Made by a program: the position numbers and the translations under genes
Part shown: one piece after another, positions 29,880 to 39,354 of the stretch
How positions within the stretch are numbered: the first letter of the stretch is position 1
Layout: each line of letters starts with the position of its first letter
The notes under the pieces: model-generated
Databases searched by the model: none
Told to the model about the DNA's origin: nothing
What the model saw: only the letters and a program-made list of their open reading frames with translations
Assembly (NCBI RefSeq): GCF_014118685.1
Contig: NZ_JACFAK010000008.1
Location: 62,001-126,000 of the forward strand
Direction of reading: 5' to 3'
Source of the DNA: Flaviflexus huanghaiensis
GTDB lineage: Bacteria; Actinomycetota; Actinomycetes; Actinomycetales; Actinomycetaceae
Length of the DNA: 64,000 bases

Positions 29880-32093
29880 CTAGAACGGATTCGACAGGTA
29901 GAGACGAATCGACTGCCCTTCAACCATGACCGATGCGCCGGGTAGCACAAGCTCGTCGAACCCCGTCGGTTTGGCTTTGGCCGAATCCCATACGAGATCG
30001 AACGGTCGCCCCCGACCGGTCGGGATGGTAAATTCCGCATCCTTAAGGAGCCCGTTGATGATGAGGAGAGCATCGACGTCCCTGCCGCCGCCGGACCTCA
30101 GCATCTGGAATGTGCGGGACGACGGCTCGAACCACCGCCACGCCGGCATCTCAGTGCCGTCGCGGTCAATCCATGTGACATCGGGGAGGCTGTCGCCCGC
30201 ACGGGGAGTGCCCGTGAAGAATCCAGCTGGTCGGAACACTTCGTGCTCTCTGCGTAGCTGGAGGAGGTGGGAGACGGTGGCGTGGAAATCGTCCTGCCAG
30301 GGGGTCGTCCTCCAGTCGATCCACGCGAGCTCGTTGTCCTGGCAGTACGGGTTGTTGTTGCCGTCCTGCGTGCGGCCAATCTCATCGCCCGCCGTGAGCA
30401 TCGGCGTTCCGGAGGAGAAGATGAGGGTGCCGATGAGGTTCCTCATCGACTTCAGCCGAGCATCGCGGAGCGTCGAATCGTGCCCCTCGACGCCATGGTT
30501 CCATGACCTGTTGTCGTTTGAACCGTCGCGATTGTCCTCGAGGTTCGCTTCGTTGTGTTTCTCGTCGAATGTCACGAGATCCCGCAAGGTGAAGCCATCG
30601 TGAGCTGTCACAAAGTTGATTGACGCAAATGTGCCGCGGCCGCCCGGGGTGCGGCCACGAGAAAAGAGGTCAGCTGAGCCAGACAGGCGGGTGACGAGCT
30701 CACGGGAATCGTGGGGCCGGTGTCCGTCGACCTGGACGTGCTGATCTGTCAGCCAAAACGATCTGACCGCGTTGCGGAAGCGATCGTTCCAGTCCGCTGT
30801 CGGTGAGAGGAACTGGCCGGTTTGCCAGCCGTTCGGCCCGAGGTCCCACGGCTCGTTGATGAGCTTGCGCGAGCGCAAAATGGGATCGGTTGTGAGAGCA
30901 ACATAGAGGGGATGGTGTGAGAGGAACTCCCTGCCTTGCCGACCGAGCGTGACGGCGAGGTCGAAGCGGAACCCGTCGACTCCGACATCAGCCGCCCAGT
31001 AGCGCAGCGAATCGAGTGTCATCTGAATGACCCTGCGCAAGCGGAAGTCGAGAGAGTTACCCGTGCCCGTCACGTCCCAGAAATCGACGGGGTTCGTTCC
31101 CGACTGCATATAGAAAGTGGACTCGCCCAGACCTCGCCACGACAGTGTCGGTCCGTCAATGCCAGCCTCACACGTGTGGTTGTAGACGACGTCGAGGATA
31201 ACCTCGATGCCAGCCTCGTGAAGGAGAGAGACCATGCCTTTGACCTCGCGCAACACTTCCGAGGGGCCAGCCTCCCGTGCCGCCTTCGTCGCATATGACG
31301 GTTCGGGCGCGAAAAAGCCGAGCGTGTTGTAGCCCCAGTAGTTGGCCAGCCCCTTCTCGACGAGGAACGGCTCGGGCAGCTTGGCGTGGATGGGCAGGAG
31401 CTGGAGAGCCGTGATACCGAGCTGCTTGTAGTGCGCGATCGCGGCGGGATGGGCGGCGCCGGCATACGTGCCGCGAAGCTCCTTGGGAACTCCCGGCATG
31501 TTCATCGTCAGACCGCGCACGTGTGCCTCGTAGATGACCGTTGTACTCCACGGCAGATCGAGGTGCTCGACCTTTCCGTCATAGCGCTCGTCGACAACGA
31601 CCGAATGCGGTACGTGTGCTGCTGAGTCGAGTTCGGAGATCTTCCTCGGACCAGCAAGAGGACGTAGCTCGTCATCGACCTGGTGGGAGAACACAGCTGT
31701 GCCGAGATCGTAAACTCCGGCGACGCCAAGGCCGTACGGGTCGAAGAGGAGCTTCGCTGGGTTGTATCGCATCCCTGCGTTCGGGTCCCATCTGCCGTGG
31801 GCCCGGAATCCGTAATGTTGGCCGGGCTTGATGCCGGGGATAAAACCGCTCCATACGCCGATCTCAGGACCATTGAGCGCGAACCGGCGCTCGCGCATCG
31901 TGCCCGCACGGTCGAAGTCGATTGCGCAGAACTCGACGAGTGACGCATGGGAGGCGACGACAGAGACATCGATGCCGTCTGGGAGGACTGTGACCCCGAG
32001 GCGGTTCGCACGGATCTTGCGTGGCAGTGTCGGCTCCGGTGCCCGCGCCACATACCGGGTGGCAGGGATCGAATGTAGAGAAGTTCGAGTCAC
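29880..32093 (-). CDS. glgX: Glycogen debranching enzyme GlgX
   Basis: A 737-residue isoamylase-type GH13 enzyme that hydrolyses alpha-1,6 branch points during glycogen breakdown. It has an N-terminal CBM48-like domain (PLGVTV-type start, YGFRAHGRWDPNAG) and catalytic motifs VVYNHTCEAG, GFRFDLAVTLGR (nucleophile Asp), INEPWDLGPNGWQTGQF (Glu) and FVTAHDGFTLRDLV. The start is GTG at 32093, with only a weak GAGAG upstream; the next in-frame start would remove conserved residues. With AglA and GlgE/GlgB it completes a set for both building and degrading alpha-glucan. It is transcribed divergently from etfB. Confidence 0.94.
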   Translation of the reverse strand: MTRTSLHSIPATRYVARAPEPTLPRKIRANRLGVTVLPDGIDVSVVASHASLVEFCAIDFDRAGTMRERRFALNGPEIGVWSGFIPGIKPGQHYGFRAHGRWDPNAGMRYNPAKLLFDPYGLGVAGVYDLGTAVFSHQVDDELRPLAGPRKISELDSAAHVPHSVVVDERYDGKVEHLDLPWSTTVIYEAHVRGLTMNMPGVPKELRGTYAGAAHPAAIAHYKQLGITALQLLPIHAKLPEPFLVEKGLANYWGYNTLGFFAPEPSYATKAAREAGPSEVLREVKGMVSLLHEAGIEVILDVVYNHTCEAGIDGPTLSWRGLGESTFYMQSGTNPVDFWDVTGTGNSLDFRLRRVIQMTLDSLRYWAADVGVDGFRFDLAVTLGRQGREFLSHHPLYVALTTDPILRSRKLINEPWDLGPNGWQTGQFLSPTADWNDRFRNAVRSFWLTDQHVQVDGHRPHDSRELVTRLSGSADLFSRGRTPGGRGTFASINFVTAHDGFTLRDLVTFDEKHNEANLEDNRDGSNDNRSWNHGVEGHDSTLRDARLKSMRNLIGTLIFSSGTPMLTAGDEIGRTQDGNNNPYCQDNELAWIDWRTTPWQDDFHATVSHLLQLRREHEVFRPAGFFTGTPRAGDSLPDVTWIDRDGTEMPAWRWFEPSSRTFQMLRSGGGRDVDALLIINGLLKDAEFTIPTGRGRPFDLVWDSAKAKPTGFDELVLPGASVMVEGQSIRLYLSNPF

Positions 32094-32210
32094 GCGCCAA
32101 GTCTCTCACTTTTAACCGAACGATTCGGACACGCTCTACGGGAGTGCACGCTTCCACCCATGGCGCACGTCTCTTGGGAGAAATCGGTCGAAGGTGGCAC
32201 GCTAGGTGCC

Positions 32211-32990
32211 ATGAGGATTGTTGTCTGTGTAAAACACGTGCCCGACGTGCAGGCCGAGCGAATTCTCGGCGAAGAGGGTTTCCTTGTCCGCGGTGACGAC
32301 GATGTGCTGAACGAGCTTGACGAGAACGCGGTCCAGGAGGCCGTCACTCTTGCAGGAGACGATGGCGAGGTCATTGCGCTCACCATGGGTCCGGAGGATG
32401 CCGCCGACGGGCTACGAAGAGCCCTAGCACTCGGTGCCGATCGGGCTGTTCACGTCTGTGACAGTCGAGCAGCAGGTTCGGATGTGCTCGGCACGGCCCG
32501 CGTTCTCGCTGCCGCGATCACGCAGCTTGGCGACGAGGAACCGATCGACCTCATTGTGACGGGCATGGCAGCCCTCGACGGAATGACGGCGACCATACCC
32601 TCCGCACTCGCCGCCCACCTCGATCTGCCCGCGCTCACGCTCGCGAGGACGGTCGAGCTCTCCGGGAACGTTCTGCGGATTACGCGAACGATGGGATTCA
32701 ACGACGAGGTTCTCGAGGCTGACCTGCCGGCGATCCTCTCGGTCACAGACCAGGCGAACGAGGTCACGTACCCGAACTTCAAGGCAATCATGGCGGCGAA
32801 GAAGAAGCCGATCAATCAGATCGACCTTGACGACCTTGGGCTTGGCGATGGTCTCGTCGGAGCGGCCGGTGCTGGCACCCGCGTGACGAACGCGACAGAG
32901 CGGCCGCCACGGGATGCTGGCGAAGTTCACAATGATTCTGGTGACGGCGGCAGGAAGCTCGCCGACTACATCCTTGGAGTGATGAAGTGA
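32211..32990 (+). CDS. etfB: Electron transfer flavoprotein subunit beta
   Basis: The 259-residue beta subunit of ETF, which with EtfA carries electrons from flavoprotein dehydrogenases. It begins MRIVVCVKHVPDV, and contains LNELDENAVQEAV and the AMP-site segment LIVTGMAALDGMTATIPSAL. The ATG at 32211 is chosen because it gives the conserved N-terminus; an in-frame ATG 51 bp upstream gives no family match. It is the first gene of the etfB-etfA-nifS-mnmA-nudC run and overlaps etfA by 4 bp. Confidence 0.93.
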   Translation: MRIVVCVKHVPDVQAERILGEEGFLVRGDDDVLNELDENAVQEAVTLAGDDGEVIALTMGPEDAADGLRRALALGADRAVHVCDSRAAGSDVLGTARVLAAAITQLGDEEPIDLIVTGMAALDGMTATIPSALAAHLDLPALTLARTVELSGNVLRITRTMGFNDEVLEADLPAILSVTDQANEVTYPNFKAIMAAKKKPINQIDLDDLGLGDGLVGAAGAGTRVTNATERPPRDAGEVHNDSGDGGRKLADYILGVMK

Positions 32991-33958
32991 AACTCGATAC
33001 CGTCCTCGTTATCTCCCGCCATGACGGCGCAGCCCTGTCTGATTCGTCGCGGGAAGTTCTGACCGCTGCTCGCTCGGTCGCCGACCGGGTCGTCTCCGCC
33101 ACCTTTGGTCAGCCGCCCGTCGAAGAACTCGCGCGCTACGGTGCGGACGAGATCCTTGTTGTCGACCCAGAAACTGTCACATCGACGGGAGCCGACCTTA
33201 ACCATCCAGCAGTCTGGGCGGCGCTCGCTCTTTCTGCGGCTGAGAAGGTCGATCCGCGCGCGGTCCTCATGGCGTCCTCCTACCTCGGCAAGGAAATCGC
33301 CGCCCAGGCCGCAGTCCATTTCGATTCCGGTGTCGTCGTCGATGCGGACGCCATTTCAGCACGCAATGGTCAGCTCTCAATCACGAAAGCCGTCTTCTCG
33401 GGCACGTGGGCCACAAACGATGAGGTCATTCGCGGCGTCGCCGTTGTCGCCCTACGCCCCACCGCCGTCGAAGCGTCACCGCGGAACACAACGGACGCGA
33501 CGGTGGCCCCCCTCGAGATCACAGTTCCCGAGCGTGCGAAGCGTACCCGCCTCCTCTCGCGCGAGAAGCGCGACCATGTCGGTCCAAACCTTGCCGAATC
33601 CCAGGTTGTCGTCGTCGGTGGCCGGGGTGTTGATGGCGACTTTGGCATCGTTCGTGAGCTCGCGGACTTGCTCGGCGGCGCCGTCGGCGCGACCCGCGTC
33701 GCATGCGATGAGGGATGGATCGACCAGTCGGCCCAGATTGGTCAGACCGGCGAGACCGTTGCACCACGCCTCTACATTGGTCTCGGTGTCTCCGGAGCTG
33801 TCCACCACACATCCGGCATGCTCGCATCTGAACACATCGTTGCCGTGTGTGATGACTCCGAGGCGCCGATCTTTGAGTTCGCCGACTTCGGCATCGTTGG
33901 TGACATCAAGGACGTTGTGCCTCAGGCCATCGCAGCGCTCAAGGAGGCAGAGCTCTAG
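32987..33958 (+). CDS. etfA: Electron transfer flavoprotein subunit alpha
   Basis: The 323-residue alpha subunit of ETF. The C-terminal FAD-binding domain is clear: VVVVGGRGVDGDFGIVRELA, WIDQSAQIGQTGETVAPRLY, IGLGVSGAVHHTSGMLAS and FEFADFGIVGDIKDVVPQ. It starts with GTG at 32987 inside the etfB stop (GTGA). The cysteine desulfurase gene begins one base after its stop. The dehydrogenase partner is not in the window. Confidence 0.95.
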   Translation: MKLDTVLVISRHDGAALSDSSREVLTAARSVADRVVSATFGQPPVEELARYGADEILVVDPETVTSTGADLNHPAVWAALALSAAEKVDPRAVLMASSYLGKEIAAQAAVHFDSGVVVDADAISARNGQLSITKAVFSGTWATNDEVIRGVAVVALRPTAVEASPRNTTDATVAPLEITVPERAKRTRLLSREKRDHVGPNLAESQVVVVGGRGVDGDFGIVRELADLLGGAVGATRVACDEGWIDQSAQIGQTGETVAPRLYIGLGVSGAVHHTSGMLASEHIVAVCDDSEAPIFEFADFGIVGDIKDVVPQAIAALKEAEL

Positions 33959-35059
33959 GTGATCTACCTGGACTGGGCAGCGACGGCGCCCCTGTCGCAA
34001 ACAGCACAGCAGGCCTGGCTCGACGCTGCGGCCGTGACCGGCAACGCCTCCGCGACTCACGCGGCGGGCCGGGCAGCCCGCTCGATTCTTGAAGATGCTC
34101 GGGAGAAGATCGCCGAAGTCCTCGGCGTCGACCCGCCAGAAGTCATCTTGACCTCGGGAGGCACCGAGGCCGACAACCTCGCGATCGCAGGACCGGCCAC
34201 CCGGGGCAGGGTACTCTTCTCCGCAATCGAACACCCCGCCATCCGAGAAGCGGCCGAACTTCATGCCCCGCAGCATGACGTCATTCCGGTGACCGAGGAC
34301 GGGGTCATCGACCTCGAGGCACTCGACACTCTTCTGACAGATGACGTCAGCCTCGTGTCGGTCATGGCGGCCAACAACGAGACCGGCATCATCCAGCCGC
34401 TCGACCAGATCGCCGACCTCGTCCGGGCGCGGGCGCCGCGCGCCCGCATTCACACCGACGCCATCCAGGCGGTCGCAAGCCTCGATATCCCGAGGGCGTA
34501 TGCACTGTCAATCTCCGGTCACAAGCTCGGTGCTCCGGTCGGTGTCGGAGCACTCATCGCCGCTCGCGACTACCCGCTGAGGCCGCTAGAGGGCGGCGGC
34601 GGGCAGGAGCGTCGGGTCCGTTCCGGCACGCTCAACGTCCAGGGGGCGGCCGCGCTCGCGGCCGCACTGTCAGCCGCCGTGGACGAGAGATCTGAACGCG
34701 AGCGGAAGCTACGGGCGTTTGGCGAGCGGATCGCCGCGGCCTGCGTCAGTGCCGGTGGCCGTCTCAGCGGCGGCACTGTGCCGCGCCTTCCCCACATCGT
34801 CCACGCGCTCTTCCCGGGCGCAGATCCGGAAGCTCTCCTGTTGGGGCTGGACATGGTTGGGATCGTCTGTTCAACCGGGTCGGCTTGCTCGGCGGGCGTC
34901 TATCGGCACTCGAAAGTGTTGGCGGCGATGGGGGTCGACGACTCTGAGACCCCGCTCCGCTTCTCCATGGGAGACGGTACGACCGAGGCCGATGTCGAAG
35001 CCGTTGAGCGCGCACTCGCGCCTGCGATCAAGATGGCCCAAGCGGCGGTGCGGGCATGA
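33959..35059 (+). CDS. Cysteine desulfurase (NifS/IscS family)
   Basis: PLP enzyme of 366 residues that takes sulfur from cysteine and passes it as persulfide. The PLP Lys is in [24 protein letters not shown] is the cofactor-phosphate region, and the catalytic Cys lies in [11 protein letters not shown]. It begins [13 protein letters not shown], typical of the family. It overlaps mnmA by 4 bp, so it most probably supplies sulfur for tRNA thiolation. The start is GTG at 33959 with AAGGAGGCAG upstream inside etfA. Confidence 0.94.
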   Translation: MIYLDWAATAPLSQTAQQAWLDAAAVTGNASATHAAGRAARSILEDAREKIAEVLGVDPPEVILTSGGTEADNLAIAGPATRGRVLFSAIEHPAIREAAELHAPQHDVIPVTEDGVIDLEALDTLLTDDVSLVSVMAANNETGIIQPLDQIADLVRARAPRARIHTDAIQAVASLDIPRAYALSISGHKLGAPVGVGALIAARDYPLRPLEGGGGQERRVRSGTLNVQGAAALAAALSAAVDERSERERKLRAFGERIAAACVSAGGRLSGGTVPRLPHIVHALFPGADPEALLLGLDMVGIVCSTGSACSAGVYRHSKVLAAMGVDDSETPLRFSMGDGTTEADVEAVERALAPAIKMAQAAVRA

Positions 35060-36147
35060 GGGTCCTGGCCGCAATGTCGGGCGGCGTCGATTCAGCCGTG
35101 GCGGCGGCGCGTGCGGTCGATGCCGGCCATGACGTCGTCGGAGTCCACATGGCACTGTCGAAGTCTCGAGCCGAGCACCGCAGTGGCAGCCGCGGCTGCT
35201 GTTCCGTCGAGGATGGCTACGATGCGCGCAGGGCGGCAGACAAGCTCGGCATCCCCTATTACGTGTGGGACCTGTCGGATGATTTTGAGGACACGGTCGT
35301 TGCCGACTTCCTTTCCGAATACGCTGCTGGTCGCACACCCAACCCGTGCGTTCGATGCAATGAACACGTGAAGTTCGCAGCCCTGCTCGAGCGGGGGCTG
35401 GCAATGGGCTTCGACGCCGTGTGCACAGGCCACTACGCGGACCTACGCGACATCGACGATGGCTCCGGGGTGCGGCACGAACTCCACAGGGCAGCGAATC
35501 ACCCGAAGGACCAGTCGTACGTCCTCGCCGTTATGGGCAAGCAGGTTCTCGGTAACGTTCTCTTTCCGCTCGGTGACGTGCCAACGAAGGAGCAGGTGCG
35601 GATCGAGGCTGCCGCCCGCGGGCTCGGGGTCTCGCTCAAACCTGACTCCTACGACATTTGCTTTATCGCCGACGGCGATACGAGGGGCTTTCTCCGGCAG
35701 CGGCTTGGCGAGAACCCAGGTGAGATTGTCGACGAGACGGGTGCTGTTATTGGCGAACATCTTGGCGCATTCGCGTACACGGTCGGCCAGCGCCGCGGCC
35801 TTGGCCTCGGTATTCCCGCGAAGGACGGTCAGCCGAGGTTCGTCACGAAAGTCGATATTGAGACAAACCGCGTGCACGTCGGTCCCGCCGAGGCTCTCGA
35901 CGTCGGCCGGATTATCGGTGGCGACACCGTGTGGCTCGCCCCCGACATCGACCCCGCGACGCCCCTGCGAGCCGGTGTCCAGGTGCGCGCCCACGGTCGG
36001 GAGATTCCGGCGACCGTTCGACGCGACGACGATCGCCTCATCATCGACCTCGACGAGCCGTTACGCGGCCTCGCCGCAGGCCAGTCGGCCGTCGTTTATT
36101 CGGGTAGCCGGGTGCTCGGCCAGGCCACGGTAGAGGAAACAGCATGA
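35056..36147 (+). CDS. mnmA: tRNA-specific 2-thiouridylase MnmA
   Basis: A 363-residue enzyme that inserts sulfur at C2 of the wobble uridine in tRNAs for Lys, Glu and Gln. The PP-loop is [10 protein letters not shown] near the N-terminus, the first catalytic Cys is in [12 protein letters not shown] and the second is in [20 protein letters not shown] is a family signature. It is coupled by 4-bp overlaps to the upstream desulfurase and the downstream nudC, so the sulfur donor and acceptor enzymes are co-expressed. Confidence 0.96.
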   Translation: MRVLAAMSGGVDSAVAAARAVDAGHDVVGVHMALSKSRAEHRSGSRGCCSVEDGYDARRAADKLGIPYYVWDLSDDFEDTVVADFLSEYAAGRTPNPCVRCNEHVKFAALLERGLAMGFDAVCTGHYADLRDIDDGSGVRHELHRAANHPKDQSYVLAVMGKQVLGNVLFPLGDVPTKEQVRIEAAARGLGVSLKPDSYDICFIADGDTRGFLRQRLGENPGEIVDETGAVIGEHLGAFAYTVGQRRGLGLGIPAKDGQPRFVTKVDIETNRVHVGPAEALDVGRIIGGDTVWLAPDIDPATPLRAGVQVRAHGREIPATVRRDDDRLIIDLDEPLRGLAAGQSAVVYSGSRVLGQATVEETA

Positions 36148-37079
36148 GTCAGATGCCGCTGGCGCGGATTGAACACGACACCGACGCCCTGTCGCGCCAT
36201 GATCCAGAACTGCTGGGCCGGCTCAGCAGATTCATCCTCGTCCGCGACGGCCAGGTCGCGATCGAATCAGGTGCGCTTGTGTCTGTCACGCCCCGTGACG
36301 TGCCAGGCGAGCTTTTGTCCTGGGACCATCTGTCATACCTGGGTCGCAACGACGGCGAGCATTGGGCAGCGCTCCACCTCGATGCAACCGAGTTCAAACT
36401 CGACCCCGAAGGGATGCCGTACGGCGACCGGCGGGTTACCGCCCTCCACTATCGAGAGTTCGTGTCGCTTCGCAAGATCGGCCACGAGCTGTCGGGTCTC
36501 GAGGCGGGTTTGGCGACGGCGGCAACCGCGCTCGGCGCATGGCGGGACTATCGCACGCACTGCCCCAGCTGCGGCGGTGTGCTGAGCCCGCGTGCCGCGG
36601 GATGGGAGGGCGAGTGCCGCGACTGCGACCTCGTCCTCTATCCGCGCACCGATCCGAGCGTCATCATGGCGATCCGCGACAGCCGGGACCGGTTGCTCCT
36701 TGGCCACGCCTCGAACTGGGAACCAACCCGCTACTCGTGTCTCGCGGGCTTCGTTGAGGCCGGCGAATCTCTCGAGCACGCGGTTGTCCGCGAATCGTTC
36801 GAAGAGGCCGGCGTTGAGATCACGAGAGTCGAATACTTCGGATCCCAGCCGTGGCCCTTCCCGCGTTCCCTCATGGCCGCCTTCAGAGCCTGGACGGACA
36901 GCGAGCTCGTCGAGGTCGACGGCGAAGAAATTACGAACGCCCGCTTTTTCACCCGAGACGATCTGAGAGACGAGATCGAGTCGAACCGTCTCACGGTTCC
37001 AATGGCCTCATCCGTCGCTCGCTATCTCATCGAAGACTGGTACGGGGGCCCGCTACCCGTGCCGCCCGGCGGCGACTGA
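36144..37079 (+). CDS. nudC: NAD(+) diphosphatase NudC (RNA NAD-decapping type)
   Basis: Nudix hydrolase of 311 residues that cleaves NADH and removes NAD caps from RNA. The zinc ribbon is CPSCGG...CRDC (about residues 139-160), the Nudix box is [13 protein letters not shown] followed by [10 protein letters not shown], and the diagnostic [11 protein letters not shown] follows it. The N-terminal domain (residues 1-125) is of the usual divergent type. It is the last gene of the operon begun by etfB; a 270-bp gap with palindromic repeats follows. Confidence 0.93.
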   Translation: MSQMPLARIEHDTDALSRHDPELLGRLSRFILVRDGQVAIESGALVSVTPRDVPGELLSWDHLSYLGRNDGEHWAALHLDATEFKLDPEGMPYGDRRVTALHYREFVSLRKIGHELSGLEAGLATAATALGAWRDYRTHCPSCGGVLSPRAAGWEGECRDCDLVLYPRTDPSVIMAIRDSRDRLLLGHASNWEPTRYSCLAGFVEAGESLEHAVVRESFEEAGVEITRVEYFGSQPWPFPRSLMAAFRAWTDSELVEVDGEEITNARFFTRDDLRDEIESNRLTVPMASSVARYLIEDWYGGPLPVPPGGD

Positions 37080-37100
37080 GCCGCGTCGGATCGGGGCGCC

Positions 37101-37189
37101 TGCTCGCACGCCCGCGTGCGGGACAGACCGTCGCTTCATGAACGAGGGTCGCCTCGTCGAGTGCTCGCACGCCCGCGTGCGGGACAGAC
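37101..37189. repeat. Two identical 28-bp palindromic repeats, 61 bp apart (CRISPR-like)
   Basis: A 28-bp sequence occurs twice without mismatch at 37101-37128 and 37162-37189, separated by 33 bp of unrelated sequence. Each copy contains the hairpin CGCACG-CCCG-CGTGCG and ends GGGACAGAC. The 61-bp period, repeat length and general shape (GTGCTC...GGGA) resemble type I-E CRISPR repeats of actinobacteria. A third, degenerate copy with one gap may start near 37222 (GCGACGCCCGTTGGCG). No cas gene is present in the window and no AT-rich leader is seen. Paired hairpin terminators after nudC or REP-type elements are the alternatives. Confidence 0.65.
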
Positions 37190-37349
37190 GGATAGGGATA
37201 GTCCTCGTCAGTTGACGCACATGTGCGACGCCCGTTGGCGCCTCGCTGCCGGAACGACACGGGCGCGTACCGAACCTTGAAACCTGCCCTGCTACCCACG
37301 GGCGCCCGGGAATGTCAGCCGGTCGTGGCACACTGACCGAGGAGGATAC

Positions 37350-39344
37350 ATGGACGTTGAACAACTCTTGTCTGCACTTGACCCGGACCAGAGGACGGTG
37401 GCCGAACACCTCAAGGGGCCACTCGTTGTGAGGGCTGGTGCCGGAACGGGCAAGACCCGCGCCATCACGTACCGGATTGCTCACGGGGTCCTTGTTGGAG
37501 CGTACGAGCCGACCAATGTTCTTGCCGTGACGTTCACGGCACGCGCGGCGGGGGAGATGAGAAGCAGGTTGCGAGACCTCGGCGCTCGCGGCGTCCAGGC
37601 GCAGACATTCCACGCGGCCGCATTACGGCAGTTATCGTACTTCTGGCCGCACGCTGTCGGGGGCCCCGTGCCGCAATTGCAGGAGCACAAAGCCGGACTC
37701 GTCGCGCAAGCCGCAGGCCAGCTCGGGATGAGCGTGGACAGGACGACCGTGCGGGACCTCGCGTCCGAGATCGAATGGTCCAAGGTGACTCTTGCTGGCC
37801 CCGAACACTACGTCGAGCGAGCTCAGAGTGCAGCGCGAGAGCCCGTGGCGGGGATGAGCCACGAGGCGATCGGGCGACTCATCCTCGCCTATGAAGAGGT
37901 GAAAGCCGCCCGCGGCGTCATTGATTTCGAAGACATTATCCTCATCCTCATCGGCATCATGGCCGAGCGCGACGATATCGCCCGCCAAATCCGCCACCAG
38001 TACCGGCATTTCGTTGTTGACGAATATCAGGACGTGTCACCGCTCCAGCAACGGCTTCTTGACCACTGGCTCGGCGATCGACACGACCTGTGCGTCGTTG
38101 GTGACGTGTCCCAGACCATCTACTCCTTCACCGGCGCGACGCCAAGCTACTTGCGCGACTTCCGTCGACGCTTCAAGGACGCGGCCGAAATCGAGCTCGT
38201 CCGCGACTATAGGTCGACCCCTCAGATTGTCGACATAGCCAACAGGGTCATCACCCCTGGGCGTCTCGCAGGATCGGTCACGCTCGTCGCCCAGCGTCCC
38301 TCCGGACCGGCAGTGACGTTCCGCGACTACGACGATGATGACGCTGAGGCGAAGGATGTTGCCGCACGGATCGTAGCACTGAGGGAGCGGGACGTCCTCC
38401 TGTCAGAAACCGCGATCCTTATCCGCACCAACGCACAGAGTCAGGCTGTCGAATCTGCCCTCTCGGCCGCTGGCATCGGATTTACGATCCGGGGAGGGGA
38501 GCGCTACTTCTCGCGCAAGGACGTGCGTGAGGCGATGGTCATGATGAAAACGCTCGCCCGCAGCGGAGTCGACGCCGGCATGTCCGACGCGGTTAGGGAA
38601 GTCGTGAGCAGGCTCGGATGGTCCGCGGAGGCGCCAAAGGCAGCCGGTGCTCAGCGCGAGCGGTGGGAGGCACTCAACGCCCTCGTCACCCTCGCCGACG
38701 ATGTCGATAAGGCTCGGGGCGCGGACCTCGCCGGCTTTGTCTCCGAGCTGGAAGAGCGGGCCTCCACACAGAACGCTCCCACCGTTGAGGGCGTGACGAT
38801 CTCGACCCTGCACGCCGCGAAGGGCCTGGAATGGGATGCGGTGTTCCTCATCGGGATGAGCGAGGGTCTCATGCCCATCTCCCTCGCCGAGACACCTGCA
38901 GCGGTCGATGAAGAGCGGAGGTTGCTCTACGTCGGAATAACCCGCGCACGAGAACACCTCCACATCTCCTACGCTCGCGCCAGAAGCGCGGCCGGTCGCG
39001 GCAATCGCCGCCGCACTCGGTTCCTTGACGGTATCTGGCCCGAGGAAGAGAAGGTCTCCCGCGCGACGAAGAACCGTCGGCGTTCAAAGGAGGCCGCCCT
39101 CGACTTTGAGCTCAACCACCCCCAGGACGTTGCACTGTTGGATGACCTCAAGGCGTGGCGAAGGATCCAGGCTGAGGACGAACGCAGACCCGCCTACATG
39201 ATCCTTGTCGACTCAGTCCTCATGTCGATTGCCGCGGCCAAACCCGTCACCGTCAGCGAATTGGGCAGGGTCAAAGGAATCGGGATGACGAAGCTTGACC
39301 GCTACGGGGCCGCAATCCTTGCCGTCGTCGACAGGCATGCCTAG
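37350..39344 (+). CDS. uvrD2: ATP-dependent DNA helicase UvrD2
   Basis: SF1A 3'-5' DNA helicase of 664 residues. The Walker A is AGAGTGKT (residues 29-36), motif II is FVVDEYQDVSPLQQ, motif III VVGDVSQTIYSFTGA, motif IV VRDYRSTPQIVD, and motif VI VGITRAREHLHIS. The C-terminal about 70 residues form an HRDC-like domain (SELGRVKGIGMTKLDRYG), the feature that separates UvrD2 from PcrA/UvrD1 in actinobacteria. The ATG at 37350 follows GAGGAGGATAC. It faces the ThiF-like gene convergently with 10 bp between stops. Confidence 0.93.
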   Translation: MDVEQLLSALDPDQRTVAEHLKGPLVVRAGAGTGKTRAITYRIAHGVLVGAYEPTNVLAVTFTARAAGEMRSRLRDLGARGVQAQTFHAAALRQLSYFWPHAVGGPVPQLQEHKAGLVAQAAGQLGMSVDRTTVRDLASEIEWSKVTLAGPEHYVERAQSAAREPVAGMSHEAIGRLILAYEEVKAARGVIDFEDIILILIGIMAERDDIARQIRHQYRHFVVDEYQDVSPLQQRLLDHWLGDRHDLCVVGDVSQTIYSFTGATPSYLRDFRRRFKDAAEIELVRDYRSTPQIVDIANRVITPGRLAGSVTLVAQRPSGPAVTFRDYDDDDAEAKDVAARIVALRERDVLLSETAILIRTNAQSQAVESALSAAGIGFTIRGGERYFSRKDVREAMVMMKTLARSGVDAGMSDAVREVVSRLGWSAEAPKAAGAQRERWEALNALVTLADDVDKARGADLAGFVSELEERASTQNAPTVEGVTISTLHAAKGLEWDAVFLIGMSEGLMPISLAETPAAVDEERRLLYVGITRAREHLHISYARARSAAGRGNRRRTRFLDGIWPEEEKVSRATKNRRRSKEAALDFELNHPQDVALLDDLKAWRRIQAEDERRPAYMILVDSVLMSIAAAKPVTVSELGRVKGIGMTKLDRYGAAILAVVDRHA

Positions 39345-39354
39345 CAGGCTCGAA

